A DNA stretch of 64,000 nucleotides from contig JADLCX010000042.1 of assembly GCA_020846975.1 (NCBI GenBank), positions 1 to 64,000 on the forward strand, read 5' to 3'. This document shows positions 18,617-27,140 of this stretch, one piece after another (within the stretch, counting starts at the first letter, position 1; every line of letters begins with the position of its first letter). The notes under the pieces were generated by a model. The model did no database searches. It was not told the origin of the DNA and was given only the letters and a program-made list of their open reading frames with translations. Made by a program: the position numbers and the translations under genes. The DNA comes from Phycisphaerales bacterium. Lineage in GTDB: Bacteria; Planctomycetota; Phycisphaerae; Phycisphaerales; UBA1924.

Positions 18617-21600
18617 ATGATGCGATTGAATCGACGATGGCTGTCGGCAGGCAGCGCTGCGGCGCTGTGTCTGGCGGCGGCTGGAGCGGCCAACGGCCAG
18701 TGCGTTGGCTACACGATCTCCAACGGCTCGGCGACGTTCATCGTCGGCACCACGGACACGGGGAATCACGGTGACGACGTCACCGCCCCGATCACGTTCC
18801 CATTCCCCGTGAGCCTGTACGGTGTGTCGTATACCTCGGCCCATGTGGCCAGCAACGGCAATCTTCAGTTTCTCGCGACCCCGGTCGCCGGGCAGTGGAC
18901 CAACGTCTGCCTGCCCACGGGAGCGTTCAACGGTCCGATGATCTTCCCCCTTTGGGACGATCAGTACACCACGGATACGGCCGGTGGCCAGGGCATCTTC
19001 ACTTCGGTCAGCGGTGTCTCGCCCAACCAGGTCTTCTCGATCGAGTGGCGGACTCAGAACTGCTGCGCTGGCGGCGCTCCGGTCCACAACTATTGCGTGA
19101 TCTTCTACGAGAGCGACAGCTTCTTCGATGTCGTCTACCAGACCGTCGATGCAACGGGTACGGACTCGACGGTCGGCGTGCAGGCTGGACCCGGCGGCCC
19201 TTTCACCCAGTACTGGTGCGACAACACCGGCGTTGCGGCTCCCGCGTCCGGGACCTCGCTCCGGTTTAACTGCGAGGCGGTTGCTCCGGACGGCACGTGC
19301 TGCACGGCCGGCGTCTGCACCTTCGGTCCGCAGGTTGGTTGCGCATTCCCCGGTCAATGGACCGCCGGCGGCGCCTGCACCCCGAACCCCTGCCCGCCGC
19401 CCGGCGCGGGTGAGACCTGCGCCACGGCCATCACGGTTTCCGCTGGCGCTCCCGCGGCCACGGCCAACAACTCCACCGCGACCGACGACATTCCGCTGCC
19501 CTGCGGCTTGGGTGGCCCGGTCAATAGCCACAAGGACCTCTGGTGGGTCTTCAACCCCGGCCCGGCCGGCGGCGCCTTCGAGATCAGCTCGTGCGGCAGC
19601 GGGATCGACACGATCCTCGCCGTCTACGACAACTGCACGAACCTGACCGTGCTGGCCTGCAGCGACGACGGTTGCGGCCTCCAGTCCAACGTCGGGACGC
19701 TCATCCTCACCGCGAACACCGATTACTACATCGCGATCGCGGCCTGGGGCGGGGCCCCGGCCGGCGGAGCGGTCACGCTCAACATCATCCCGATCGGCAC
19801 GGGCGCCTGCTGCAACAACTCGACCAACGCGTGCACCATCACGGGGAGCAACGCCTGCACAGGCGGCATCTTCCAAGGACTGGACACCGTTTGTGATCCG
19901 ACTCCCTGCCCGGTCGGCGCTTGCTGCGATCAGACCACGGGTGTCTGCACCGCCACCGCCGGCGGCCCATGCCCCGGCGGAAACGTCTTCCAGTCGGGCG
20001 GCGTCTGCACGCCCAACCCTTGCCCTCAGCCCCTGCCCAACGACGGCTGTGAGACGGCCCAGGCGGTCACCGTCGGCGCTCCGGCCGCGACCGTCGATAC
20101 CACCAGCGCGCTCCCCGACGGCGTGGCGGTGACCTGCGGATTCCAGCCGAGCAAGGATGTCTGGTACTCGTTCAACGCCGGCGCATCCGGCGGCGCGTTC
20201 CAGATCGATACCAACGGCTCGGCCATCGGCGACACCGTGCTGGCCCTCTTTGACAACTGCCCCGGAAGCGGCGGCCTTCAGATCTCGTGCGACGACGATG
20301 GCGGCGACGGCTTCCTCTCGCTGCTCACCATCACGATGGCGCCGAATCAGGTCATCTACATCCGCGTCGCGGGCTATAACAACTCCGCCGGCGGCATCTC
20401 CCTCAACATCACGCAACTCGGCTTCGGCGCGTGCTGCAACAACACCACCGGTGTCTGCACCGAGACGGCCACCAACCAGTGCTTCGGCGGCACCCACCAG
20501 GGTGACGGGACGACGTGCGGGACCGTGACTTGCCCGCCCACCAGCCCCACGGGCTTCGGCGCGGCGAGCCCGAACCCGGTCCCCGAACTCGGCGTTGCGA
20601 CGCTGACGGTGACCGTCACCCCCGGTAACAACCCGCCCAGCACCGGTCTGGCGGTCGAGGCCAACACCTCCACCGTCAGCGCCACGCTGACCGTCAGCCT
20701 GCTCGACGACGGCAACCCGCCCGACGCGGTCCTCGGCGACAACGTCTTCACCGGCACGGTTGTCACGAACGCCGCCGCCGGCGCTCAGTCGGTGCCCTTC
20801 ACCATCACCGATGGCGAGTCTCGCAGCGGTGCGGGCAACATCAACTTCAACATCGCGGCCGTGGCGGGCGCCTGCTGCACCGCGGGCTCCTGCACCATCA
20901 GCACCGGCGCGGTCGAGTGCATGAACGGCGGCGGCACCTACCTCGGCGCCGGCACTTCCTGCGGCGGCCCCTTCTACACCCAGGGCTCCAGCGCCAGCAC
21001 CTTCACCTCGATCGCCGGCACCGGCACCCTGGCCGCGACGATCTCGGCCTGCGATGACTGCGTGCAGGACATCCCCCTGCCGTTCTTCTTCAGCTACCTC
21101 GGCACCAGCTACGGCAACGTCTCGGCCTCCTCGAACGGCTACCTCCAGTTCGGCGGCACCGATAGCTTCCTTTACGGCCAGGCGATCCCGAACGCCGGCG
21201 TGCCCAACAACATCATCGCGATCCTGTGGACCGACATGGCCCCCAACGCGGGCGGCGATGTCTACACGCTGCTCGAGGGTGTGACGCCGAACCAGACCTT
21301 CACGATCTCGTGGGAGAACGTCCCGCAGTACGCCACCGCCGACAGCAACTCCTTCCAGGTCGTTCTCCGCGAGAACGGCTCCTTCGAGTTCCGCTACGGA
21401 ACCATCACCGCCGAAGCCTTCGCCCAGGACTACACGATCGGCTTCGAGGATGCCTACGGCCTCACCGGCGTCAACGTGACGGGTCCCTCGCTCGGAACGG
21501 GCAACCTCGCGATCGAGTTCACCTCGGTCACGCTCCCCGATCCGTGCGCGGTCGCCCAGACCGGCGCGTGCTGCTGCGGTTCCAACTGCGCCATCACGAC

Positions 21601-21889
21601 GTCCGCCGCCTGCACCGGTCCGAACCGGGCCTACAGCGGCAACGGCACGGTCTGCACGCCGTTCAGCCTCACCAGCCCGTGCTGCCGCGGTAACTTCAAC
21701 AAGTCCGCCCCCGGCCCCGGAGCTCCGGGCGGCGTCTCGGTCCAGGATATCTTCGACTTCCTGACCGGCTACTTCTCGACCGATCCGTGCGCCAACACCA
21801 ACGACAGCGCGGCCGGCCCCGGCGCGCCCAACGGCGTCTCGGTCCAGGACATCTTCGACTTCCTGTCCGCCTACTTCGGCGGCTGCTGA
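18617..21889 (+). CDS. Array gene 6: GC-dockerin protein with two nidogen-like domains
   Basis: 1090 residues. The Shine-Dalgarno GGAAGGATGAGGG precedes tandem ATGs (18617 and 18620). The signal peptide is cleaved near NGQCVG. Order of parts: a nidogen-like beta domain (about 25-210, with FPFPVSLYGVSY and ASNGNLQF), one cysteine module, a PPC-like domain, two modules, a second PPC-like domain, one module, an immunoglobulin-like stretch (about 640-745, LTVTVTPGNNPP), one module, a second nidogen-like domain (about 790-970, FFFSYLGTSYGNVS and SSNGYLQFGG), one G-A-C-C-C-G module and the dockerin pair (SVQDIFDFL twice) ending in GGC. The dockerin and linker are nearly identical to those of gene 1. 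It is exported and surface-anchored by inference, and is the last gene of the array, followed by a strong terminator. Confidence 0.9.
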   Translation: MMRLNRRWLSAGSAAALCLAAAGAANGQCVGYTISNGSATFIVGTTDTGNHGDDVTAPITFPFPVSLYGVSYTSAHVASNGNLQFLATPVAGQWTNVCLPTGAFNGPMIFPLWDDQYTTDTAGGQGIFTSVSGVSPNQVFSIEWRTQNCCAGGAPVHNYCVIFYESDSFFDVVYQTVDATGTDSTVGVQAGPGGPFTQYWCDNTGVAAPASGTSLRFNCEAVAPDGTCCTAGVCTFGPQVGCAFPGQWTAGGACTPNPCPPPGAGETCATAITVSAGAPAATANNSTATDDIPLPCGLGGPVNSHKDLWWVFNPGPAGGAFEISSCGSGIDTILAVYDNCTNLTVLACSDDGCGLQSNVGTLILTANTDYYIAIAAWGGAPAGGAVTLNIIPIGTGACCNNSTNACTITGSNACTGGIFQGLDTVCDPTPCPVGACCDQTTGVCTATAGGPCPGGNVFQSGGVCTPNPCPQPLPNDGCETAQAVTVGAPAATVDTTSALPDGVAVTCGFQPSKDVWYSFNAGASGGAFQIDTNGSAIGDTVLALFDNCPGSGGLQISCDDDGGDGFLSLLTITMAPNQVIYIRVAGYNNSAGGISLNITQLGFGACCNNTTGVCTETATNQCFGGTHQGDGTTCGTVTCPPTSPTGFGAASPNPVPELGVATLTVTVTPGNNPPSTGLAVEANTSTVSATLTVSLLDDGNPPDAVLGDNVFTGTVVTNAAAGAQSVPFTITDGESRSGAGNINFNIAAVAGACCTAGSCTISTGAVECMNGGGTYLGAGTSCGGPFYTQGSSASTFTSIAGTGTLAATISACDDCVQDIPLPFFFSYLGTSYGNVSASSNGYLQFGGTDSFLYGQAIPNAGVPNNIIAILWTDMAPNAGGDVYTLLEGVTPNQTFTISWENVPQYATADSNSFQVVLRENGSFEFRYGTITAEAFAQDYTIGFEDAYGLTGVNVTGPSLGTGNLAIEFTSVTLPDPCAVAQTGACCCGSNCAITTSAACTGPNRAYSGNGTVCTPFSLTSPCCRGNFNKSAPGPGAPGGVSVQDIFDFLTGYFSTDPCANTNDSAAGPGAPNGVSVQDIFDFLSAYFGGC

Positions 21890-21944
21890 TCGAAGACCCC
21901 GCCTCACTCCCTTCCGTGTGAGCGCGTGATAGTTCTACAACCAG

Positions 21945-21976
21945 AGCGGCGGGCCTCGCGGCCCGCCGCTTTTTTC
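21945..21976 (+). terminator. Strong rho-independent terminator closing the dockerin array
   Basis: A perfect 11-bp stem (AGCGGCGGGCC / GGCCCGCCGCT) with loop TCGC is followed by five T residues. It isolates the array from pgl. Confidence 0.92.
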
Positions 21977-21981
21977 GTGCT

Positions 21982-22010
21982 TTGACCGTGCGCCCGGCGC
22001 GTGCTTTGAT
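21982..22010 (+). promoter_or_regulatory. Putative promoter of pgl
   Basis: TTGACC, a 17-base spacer, then TTTGAT. The candidate lies directly after the array terminator and 25 bases before the ATG. The 10-mer CGTGCTTTGA occurs twice here, overlapping both hexamers. Confidence 0.4.
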
Positions 22011-22035
22011 TGCTCCTCCCACCGCGCGCTCCCCC

Positions 22036-22890
22036 ATGCCCGAGCACGAGCTCTACCAACTCGCCCCGCGACCGCCCACCCCGAAGCTCCCGGGCGTGGT
22101 CGTCGTCCGCGAATCCGCGGATGAGATCATCGACGCCCTCGCGGCCGAGATGCTGATCCACGCCCACAACTGCGTGCGAGCCTACGGCGAGTTCCACATG
22201 GCGCTCTCGGGCGGAAGCACGCCCGTCCCGCTCTACGAGCGGCTCATGATCGATCCCGCGCTGCGGGGCTTCCCGTGGGAGCGCTCGCACGTCTGGATCG
22301 TCGATGAGCGCCGCGTCCCATTCGACGACGATCGGTCCAACTTCAAGGCCATCAACGAGATCCTCGGCGACCACTCCGGCCTCCCCTCCGGTCACATCCA
22401 CCCCATCTTCGCGATGGCCGACGATGCCGACACCGCCTACGAACTGCAGCTCCGCAGGGTGCTCGGCAAGCGCGAGCGCGGCCAGGAGCGGCTCGACTTC
22501 GTGCTCCTGGGCATGGGCGCCGACGGCCACACGGCCTCGCTCTTCGCACGCTCGCCCGCGCTCTCCGGCGGCGGGAATCCGCCGCGGCTGGTTCGCATCA
22601 ACGCCGGTCCGGCCGTCACCCCGCCGGACCGCGTCACGCTCACCTTCGACATGATCAACGCCTCGCGGTTCGTCGCGCTCCTGGTCACGGGCCAGTCCAA
22701 GCGCGCCACGCTCGCGAAGGTCGCGGCAATCTCGCCCGTCGCGGCCGGCCCCGGGCCCGGCGGCGCGGCGGGCGGCCCGCCCGCGTCGGGCGAGCAGATC
22801 TCCGAGCTTCCGGTGCTGGGTGTCCGCCCCGTCGCCGGCGTGCTCCGCTGGTACCTCGACTCCTGCGCCTGCCCGATGGATGGCGCGTGA
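22036..22890 (+). CDS. pgl: 6-phosphogluconolactonase
   Basis: 284 residues from the ATG at MPEHELYQ. It hydrolyses 6-phosphogluconolactone, the product of zwf, to 6-phosphogluconate. Family landmarks are ALSGGSTPVPLYE (phosphate binding), WIVDERRVPFDDDRSN and FVLLGMGADGHTASLF (catalytic region with the conserved G-x-D-G-H). It is slightly longer than typical (~240-260) because of a glycine/proline-rich insert near residues 235-257. It overlaps the next gene by 3 bases (GTGA) and so forms a two-gene operon with the pseudouridine synthase. In many bacteria it is adjacent to zwf; here the dockerin array lies between them. Confidence 0.95.
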   Translation: MPEHELYQLAPRPPTPKLPGVVVVRESADEIIDALAAEMLIHAHNCVRAYGEFHMALSGGSTPVPLYERLMIDPALRGFPWERSHVWIVDERRVPFDDDRSNFKAINEILGDHSGLPSGHIHPIFAMADDADTAYELQLRRVLGKRERGQERLDFVLLGMGADGHTASLFARSPALSGGGNPPRLVRINAGPAVTPPDRVTLTFDMINASRFVALLVTGQSKRATLAKVAAISPVAAGPGPGGAAGGPPASGEQISELPVLGVRPVAGVLRWYLDSCACPMDGA

Positions 22891-23699
22891 ACGCAGGCCC
22901 GACCAACACCATGCTCTCGATCGAGCCCAACCCCGCGGTCACGTTCGGGATCGCGCACCAGGACGACGACCTGCTGGTGGTCGAGAAGCCCGCCCGTGTG
23001 CCGACCCAGCCCGGCAAGGGCCACAGCGCCGACACGCTGCTCAACGGCCTGTTCGCCCGCTTCGGCAACCCGCTCCAGAACCTCGGCAAGGCCCGCGACT
23101 TCGGGCTGCTGCACCGGCTCGACCGCGAGACCTCGGGCCTGCTGATCGTCGGCCTGCGACCCGCCGCGTACGACGCGATGCGCGTCGCGTTCGAGAAGCG
23201 GTGGGTCCGCAAGTTCTACTGGGCGATCTGCGCCGCCGCGCCCCGCGAGCCCCGCGGCGTGATCCGCATGCCGATCGTCGAGTCCGACGGCGGGCACGAG
23301 AACAGTTCGCGTCAGAAACTGGCCCGCGTCGCCCGCGTCGGCAAGCCCGCAGCGACCGCCTACCGCGTGCTGGATTCGAGCCCGATGGGCTGCCTCATCG
23401 AGGCGCGGCCCGTGACCGGGCGCCTCCACCAGGTCCGCGTCCACCTCGAGGCGATCGGCTGCCCCATCCTCGGCGACAAGTTCTACGGGCCGCGCCGCGT
23501 GCAGGGCGCGTCGGCCAGGCTCGCGCTTCATGCGCACCGTGTGGGGTTCATCCACCCCACCAGCGGCGAGCCGATGGACATCCGCACGGACTGGCCCAAG
23601 GACCTGCGCCGGCTTCTGCGTTCGCTCGGGCTCGACCCGCGCAAGGCCAATGCCGAAGCCCCGGGCGCCGATCAGGCTTCCGACGAAGCGGACGAGTGA
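22887..23699 (+). CDS. RluA-family pseudouridine synthase
   Basis: 270 residues, GTG start overlapping the pgl stop. It isomerises uridine to pseudouridine in rRNA or tRNA. The RluA-family catalytic motif HRLDRETSGLLIV is present with the catalytic Asp in RLD. VVEKPARVPTQPGKG and the C-terminal RLHQVRVHLEAIGCPILGDKFYG also fit. No N-terminal S4 domain is present, unlike rluD in this window, so the target is probably different and cannot be assigned from sequence alone. It is convergent with hemW (12-base gap). Confidence 0.9.
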   Translation: MNAGPTNTMLSIEPNPAVTFGIAHQDDDLLVVEKPARVPTQPGKGHSADTLLNGLFARFGNPLQNLGKARDFGLLHRLDRETSGLLIVGLRPAAYDAMRVAFEKRWVRKFYWAICAAAPREPRGVIRMPIVESDGGHENSSRQKLARVARVGKPAATAYRVLDSSPMGCLIEARPVTGRLHQVRVHLEAIGCPILGDKFYGPRRVQGASARLALHAHRVGFIHPTSGEPMDIRTDWPKDLRRLLRSLGLDPRKANAEAPGADQASDEADE

Positions 23700-23711
23700 G
23701 GGTTCGCCGAT

Positions 23712-25013
23712 CTACCGGATGCACCCCATCAGGTCCGAGGCGATGCGGTCGGCGAACAGGAATCCTTCGTCGGTCAGTTTCCACTGATCCGCCGCATCGT
23801 TCATTTCGAGCCACCCGCGCTCGCGAGCCCGCTCGGCCGTGCGGGTCAGCGATTCGAGCACGCCCGGCGCAAGCCCCGCGAACAGCCGCCGCGGCCGGAT
23901 GCCCGCCGACCGGCGCACACCCGTCATGATCGTCTCGCGCACCAGCCGCGTCGGCTCCGGCGGTTCGTAGTCGATCACCGGGGAGTAACCCGCGCCGCTG
24001 GCGAGGTAGTCGCCCAGCCGTGGGACGTTCTTCCAGCGGTGACTGCCCGCCGTTGCGTCGTGCGCGCCCCAGATGTGCCCGGATGCGCTCGGCCCCGCCG
24101 CGAGCCACTGCTCCTGCAACCAGTAGGCGACGTTGTGCCTCGACGCAAGCAGCGGTCGGGCGTAGTTGCTGACCTCGTACCGGCACAGACCCGAATCTCG
24201 GAGCGTGCCGAGCGTGTGGCGGTACATCTCGGCTTCGAGTTCTTCCGTGACCGGCTCGAACTCGCCCAGCGCGAGCCTCCTGGTCATGGCGGTGTTGGGC
24301 TCGTAGGTCAGGTTGTAGCACGACAGGTGCTCGGTCCCGAGTTTCAACGCGCGCCGCAGGTCGGCATCCCATTCTTCGATCGTCTGACCGGGGATCCCAA
24401 AGATCAGGTCGATCGATTGCCTCCCGATCCCCGCCGTTCGTGCGGCCTCGATCGCGCGGCCCACGTTCTCCGGGTCGTGCCAGCGTTCGAGCGTCTTGAG
24501 GTGGCGAGGATCGAACGACTGCGCCCCGATGCTCACCCGGTTTACCCCGCCGGACTTCAGCAGGCTCATCAACTCGGGTGTCGCCGACTCCGGGTTGCAC
24601 TCGACCGTGAACTCGAACCGCCCGTTCGCGTCAACAAGGTCACCCTCCCGGATCTTCGACAGATCGAACAGCTCGCCGATCGTGCCGAGCAGTCCCTCCC
24701 ACAGGTCCAGCCGCAAGAGGCTCGGCGTGCCGCCGCCGACGAAGAGGGTCCGCAGCGGCTCTCCCGCCGCGTGCGGCGCCAGGGCTTTCAGTTCCGATAC
24801 CAACCGATCCACGAACGCGGCCTGCTGATCCCGTGTATCCACGAACGAGTAGAAATCGCAGTAGTGGCACTTGTGGACGCAGAAGGGAATATGGATGTAC
24901 AGGGAACGCACCGGCGGTCGCGTGCCGTATCCGACTCCTTCCAGCGCGGCCGCGGCCGTCAAACCCCTCGGTTGCCCCGCGGAGCGATTGGCGATATGTT
25001 GCGGGAGTTTCAT
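23712..25013 (-). CDS. hemW: HemW-like radical SAM protein
   Basis: 433 residues. The radical SAM cluster is C-x3-C-x2-C in FCVHKCHYCDF (about residues 44-54). GGGTPS, TVECNPES, RVSIGAQSFD and FGIPGQT are the typical coproporphyrinogen-oxidase-like/HemW motifs. HemW proteins are thought to be haem chaperones rather than true coproporphyrinogen oxidases; which applies here cannot be decided from sequence. The ATG used leaves 35 extra residues before the first strand (SLYIHIPFC) and lacks a Shine-Dalgarno, so the true start may be a later codon. It is divergent from the FHA gene. Confidence 0.9.
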   Translation of the reverse strand: MKLPQHIANRSAGQPRGLTAAAALEGVGYGTRPPVRSLYIHIPFCVHKCHYCDFYSFVDTRDQQAAFVDRLVSELKALAPHAAGEPLRTLFVGGGTPSLLRLDLWEGLLGTIGELFDLSKIREGDLVDANGRFEFTVECNPESATPELMSLLKSGGVNRVSIGAQSFDPRHLKTLERWHDPENVGRAIEAARTAGIGRQSIDLIFGIPGQTIEEWDADLRRALKLGTEHLSCYNLTYEPNTAMTRRLALGEFEPVTEELEAEMYRHTLGTLRDSGLCRYEVSNYARPLLASRHNVAYWLQEQWLAAGPSASGHIWGAHDATAGSHRWKNVPRLGDYLASGAGYSPVIDYEPPEPTRLVRETIMTGVRRSAGIRPRRLFAGLAPGVLESLTRTAERARERGWLEMNDAADQWKLTDEGFLFADRIASDLMGCIR

Positions 25014-25112
25014 GCGTTGGGGCGATACCCTGCATCAGGGTCGCGGGGAGGGGGGCCGGGGGAGGAGGGGGCGGTCGGGCACAACGGGGTCGAAACGGAA
25101 GGGTAGGTTCGC

Positions 25113-25655
25113 GTGCAGTTCACACTCGTCATGGTCACGGCCGACGGCACGAAGAAGGAACTCGCGGGCCTGAAGCTGCCGCTGGTCATCGGTCGCGCGG
25201 CGGAGGCTCGCCTGCGCATTCCGGTTGACAGTGTTTCCCGCCAGCACTGCGAGCTCTCGGTCAACGACGATGAAGAGTTGGTGATCCGCGACCTCAAATC
25301 GAGCAACGGGACGTTCGTGAACCGGGAGCGTGTGGCGAACACGAGAGAACTCGTGCCCGGCGACCTGCTCTCGATCGGGCCGGTCGTGCTGGTCGTGCGT
25401 CTGGAGGGCCACCCCCGCGAGATCGACGCGGCCACGGCGTTCGCACAGGGGGCCGTGGCGGTCGGCGGCGGCGTGCCCTCGCTGATCGACGGCGTTCCGA
25501 CATGGACGGGACAGGCCGCGAGCGGGACCGCGGCGGGCGCGGCCGCGCCGAAATCCGCCGCGGTGCCGGCCGCCAAGCCCAAGCAGGCCAAGCCCGCGGA
25601 AGATGACGACTTCGAGAGCCTGCTGCGAAGCCTGCGCGAGGATGACGAGAAGTAG
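25113..25655 (+). CDS. FHA-domain protein
   Basis: 180 residues, GTG start with GAAGGGTAGG upstream. The N-terminal ~95 residues are a forkhead-associated domain, which binds phosphothreonine: VIGRAAEARLRI, SVSRQHCELSV and SSNGTFVNRERV contain the conserved Gly-Arg, Ser-x-x-His and Asn-Gly. The C-terminal half is alanine- and proline-rich and ends in an acidic tail (EDDDFESLLRSLREDDEK). It is probably a cytoplasmic adaptor reading Ser/Thr kinase signals; the kinase at 41414 is a possible but unproven partner. It is convergent with the beta-propeller lipoprotein gene. Confidence 0.9.
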   Translation: MQFTLVMVTADGTKKELAGLKLPLVIGRAAEARLRIPVDSVSRQHCELSVNDDEELVIRDLKSSNGTFVNRERVANTRELVPGDLLSIGPVVLVVRLEGHPREIDAATAFAQGAVAVGGGVPSLIDGVPTWTGQAASGTAAGAAAPKSAAVPAAKPKQAKPAEDDDFESLLRSLREDDEK

Positions 25656-25681
25656 GCCGGACGATCGGGCCCCTCGTCGCG

Positions 25682-27049
25682 TCAGCGAACGATCAGCGCG
25701 CCGTGCGGACCGCCGCCGATACCCAGAAAGTAAGGCTGCTGGGTCAGCACCGGCTCGCCGCCCTGCCGGGAAACCTGCCAGAACGAGACTTCGCCGTCCG
25801 AGGCTTCGGGGTCGAGCGAGGCGTATTGCGACACGCACACCGTGCGGCCGGACGTATCGAAACTCACACCCGCCGGCGCGGCGTCAAGCCTGTACTCGCC
25901 GTGCCGAACGAGCGTCCCTCCGCGGCCGAAGGTGTACAGCACGACGCTCCCGCCCCCCCCGCCCCCCCCGCCCGCCCCTGTGCCGGCCGAAGCGACCGAC
26001 ATCATCGCGTTGGCGACGGCGATGGTCTGGCCGTCCGGGCTCATCGCGAATCCGACGGGCGCGATGCCCGTCTCGGCCGAGCCGACCACTTCGTGTGAGC
26101 CCGGGGCGTGGTCGCCGTCGAGTGAATCGGCCGCGAGACGGATGACGGTGATGCGACCCGGACCGAGCGGCTGGCCGTCGGGCTTGGCGCGGTTGGCGCC
26201 GGCGTCGAGGCTGATGAAAAAGCGACCGTCCTTGCTGAACACGCCCTGCACCGGCTGGGCGCCGACCTTGACCGGCGGGCCCCACGGGGCGATGGCCAGC
26301 CCCTCGGCGCTGGAGCGGAAGCGGTACATCATGACCTCGCCGCGATCGCCGAGCGAGACCGCCAGAGCCTTGCCCGAGGGATGCCACGTGACCGACGTCG
26401 GCAGCGCCTCGTCGTCATCAAGCCCGGCCAGCGGCCACGAAAACGCCTCGCCCGCCTCGCCCGTCTCGGCCGAGAGCGGCGCGATGTTGAGCTGCTCGCG
26501 CGGTTTGGATGTCACGATCGCGAGGAACGACCCGGACGGAGCGACCGCCGCGGCGCGCGGATCGGGCCCGATGTAGGTGCTGCTCCGCACCGACGGCGAG
26601 GCTGGATCGGTCAGGTCGATCGCGGTGAAGGAATCGCCCACCGGGAGGGCGCCGATCTCTCGCGGGCCGTCCGACGCGGCGGCGCGGCGGGTCTCGACGA
26701 CGTAGGCGTATCGCCCGTTGGGCGAGACCGTGATCGTGTCCGGCGAGCCCAGCGCGGAACTCGACACACCCACCTGCGAGAACGGCGTCATGGGCTCGCG
26801 GATCGGCAGTTGAATGACCGTGAGCGAGTCGTTCGCTCCCGGTCGGGTCGGAAGGAGGTACGGCCCCGAAGGATCGGACGGGAGATCGGCGTCGCCGAGC
26901 GCGAGGATGTACCGGCCGTGCACCGCGCCCGTCCCCGAACCCCCCCCTCCGCCGCCGGCGCAACCGATGAGCAGCGATGGGACGGCCGCCGCGACCGCGA
27001 TCGTCAGGGAAGCGGAGGCAAGCGAGCGGGTGGTGCGAGCGTGGGACAT
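25682..27049 (-). CDS. Beta-propeller lipoprotein (lactonase/YVTN-like)
   Basis: 455 residues from the ATG at MSHARTTRS, with GGGAGA upstream. A lipobox LLIGC at about residues 24-28 predicts a lipoprotein. The remainder has propeller-type repeats: ITVSPNGRYAYVVE, AVAPSGSFLAIVT, VTWHPSGKALAVSL, VFSKDGRFFISLD, FAMSPDGQTIAVAN and VSFDTSGRTVCVS, six or seven blades. The substrate is unknown. Two eight-base poly-C tracts (poly-G in the coding strand, 25953-25969) encode a run of glycines between blades and are possible slippage sites. It is the last gene of the coaX-rluD operon, 91 bases after rluD. The dockerin protein at 49528 appears to use a related fold. Confidence 0.8.
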   Translation of the reverse strand: MSHARTTRSLASASLTIAVAAAVPSLLIGCAGGGGGGSGTGAVHGRYILALGDADLPSDPSGPYLLPTRPGANDSLTVIQLPIREPMTPFSQVGVSSSALGSPDTITVSPNGRYAYVVETRRAAASDGPREIGALPVGDSFTAIDLTDPASPSVRSSTYIGPDPRAAAVAPSGSFLAIVTSKPREQLNIAPLSAETGEAGEAFSWPLAGLDDDEALPTSVTWHPSGKALAVSLGDRGEVMMYRFRSSAEGLAIAPWGPPVKVGAQPVQGVFSKDGRFFISLDAGANRAKPDGQPLGPGRITVIRLAADSLDGDHAPGSHEVVGSAETGIAPVGFAMSPDGQTIAVANAMMSVASAGTGAGGGGGGGGSVVLYTFGRGGTLVRHGEYRLDAAPAGVSFDTSGRTVCVSQYASLDPEASDGEVSFWQVSRQGGEPVLTQQPYFLGIGGGPHGALIVR

Positions 27050-27140
27050 GGGTGGTATCTCCCGTCGAGAGTTGTTGAGGCGATTGGTGATGGGGCGGGG
27101 GACTTTGACGGTGCCCGACCCGAGCCGGACGCACAGGTTA

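Noticed and set aside
5695..21889. Repeats resembling a CRISPR array or satellite
   Set aside because: The repeats are coding, in frame and variable; they represent protein modules.
18452..21907. Minus-strand open frame of 1151 residues opposite array gene 6
   Set aside because: Same reason: low-complexity antisense shadow caused by codon bias.
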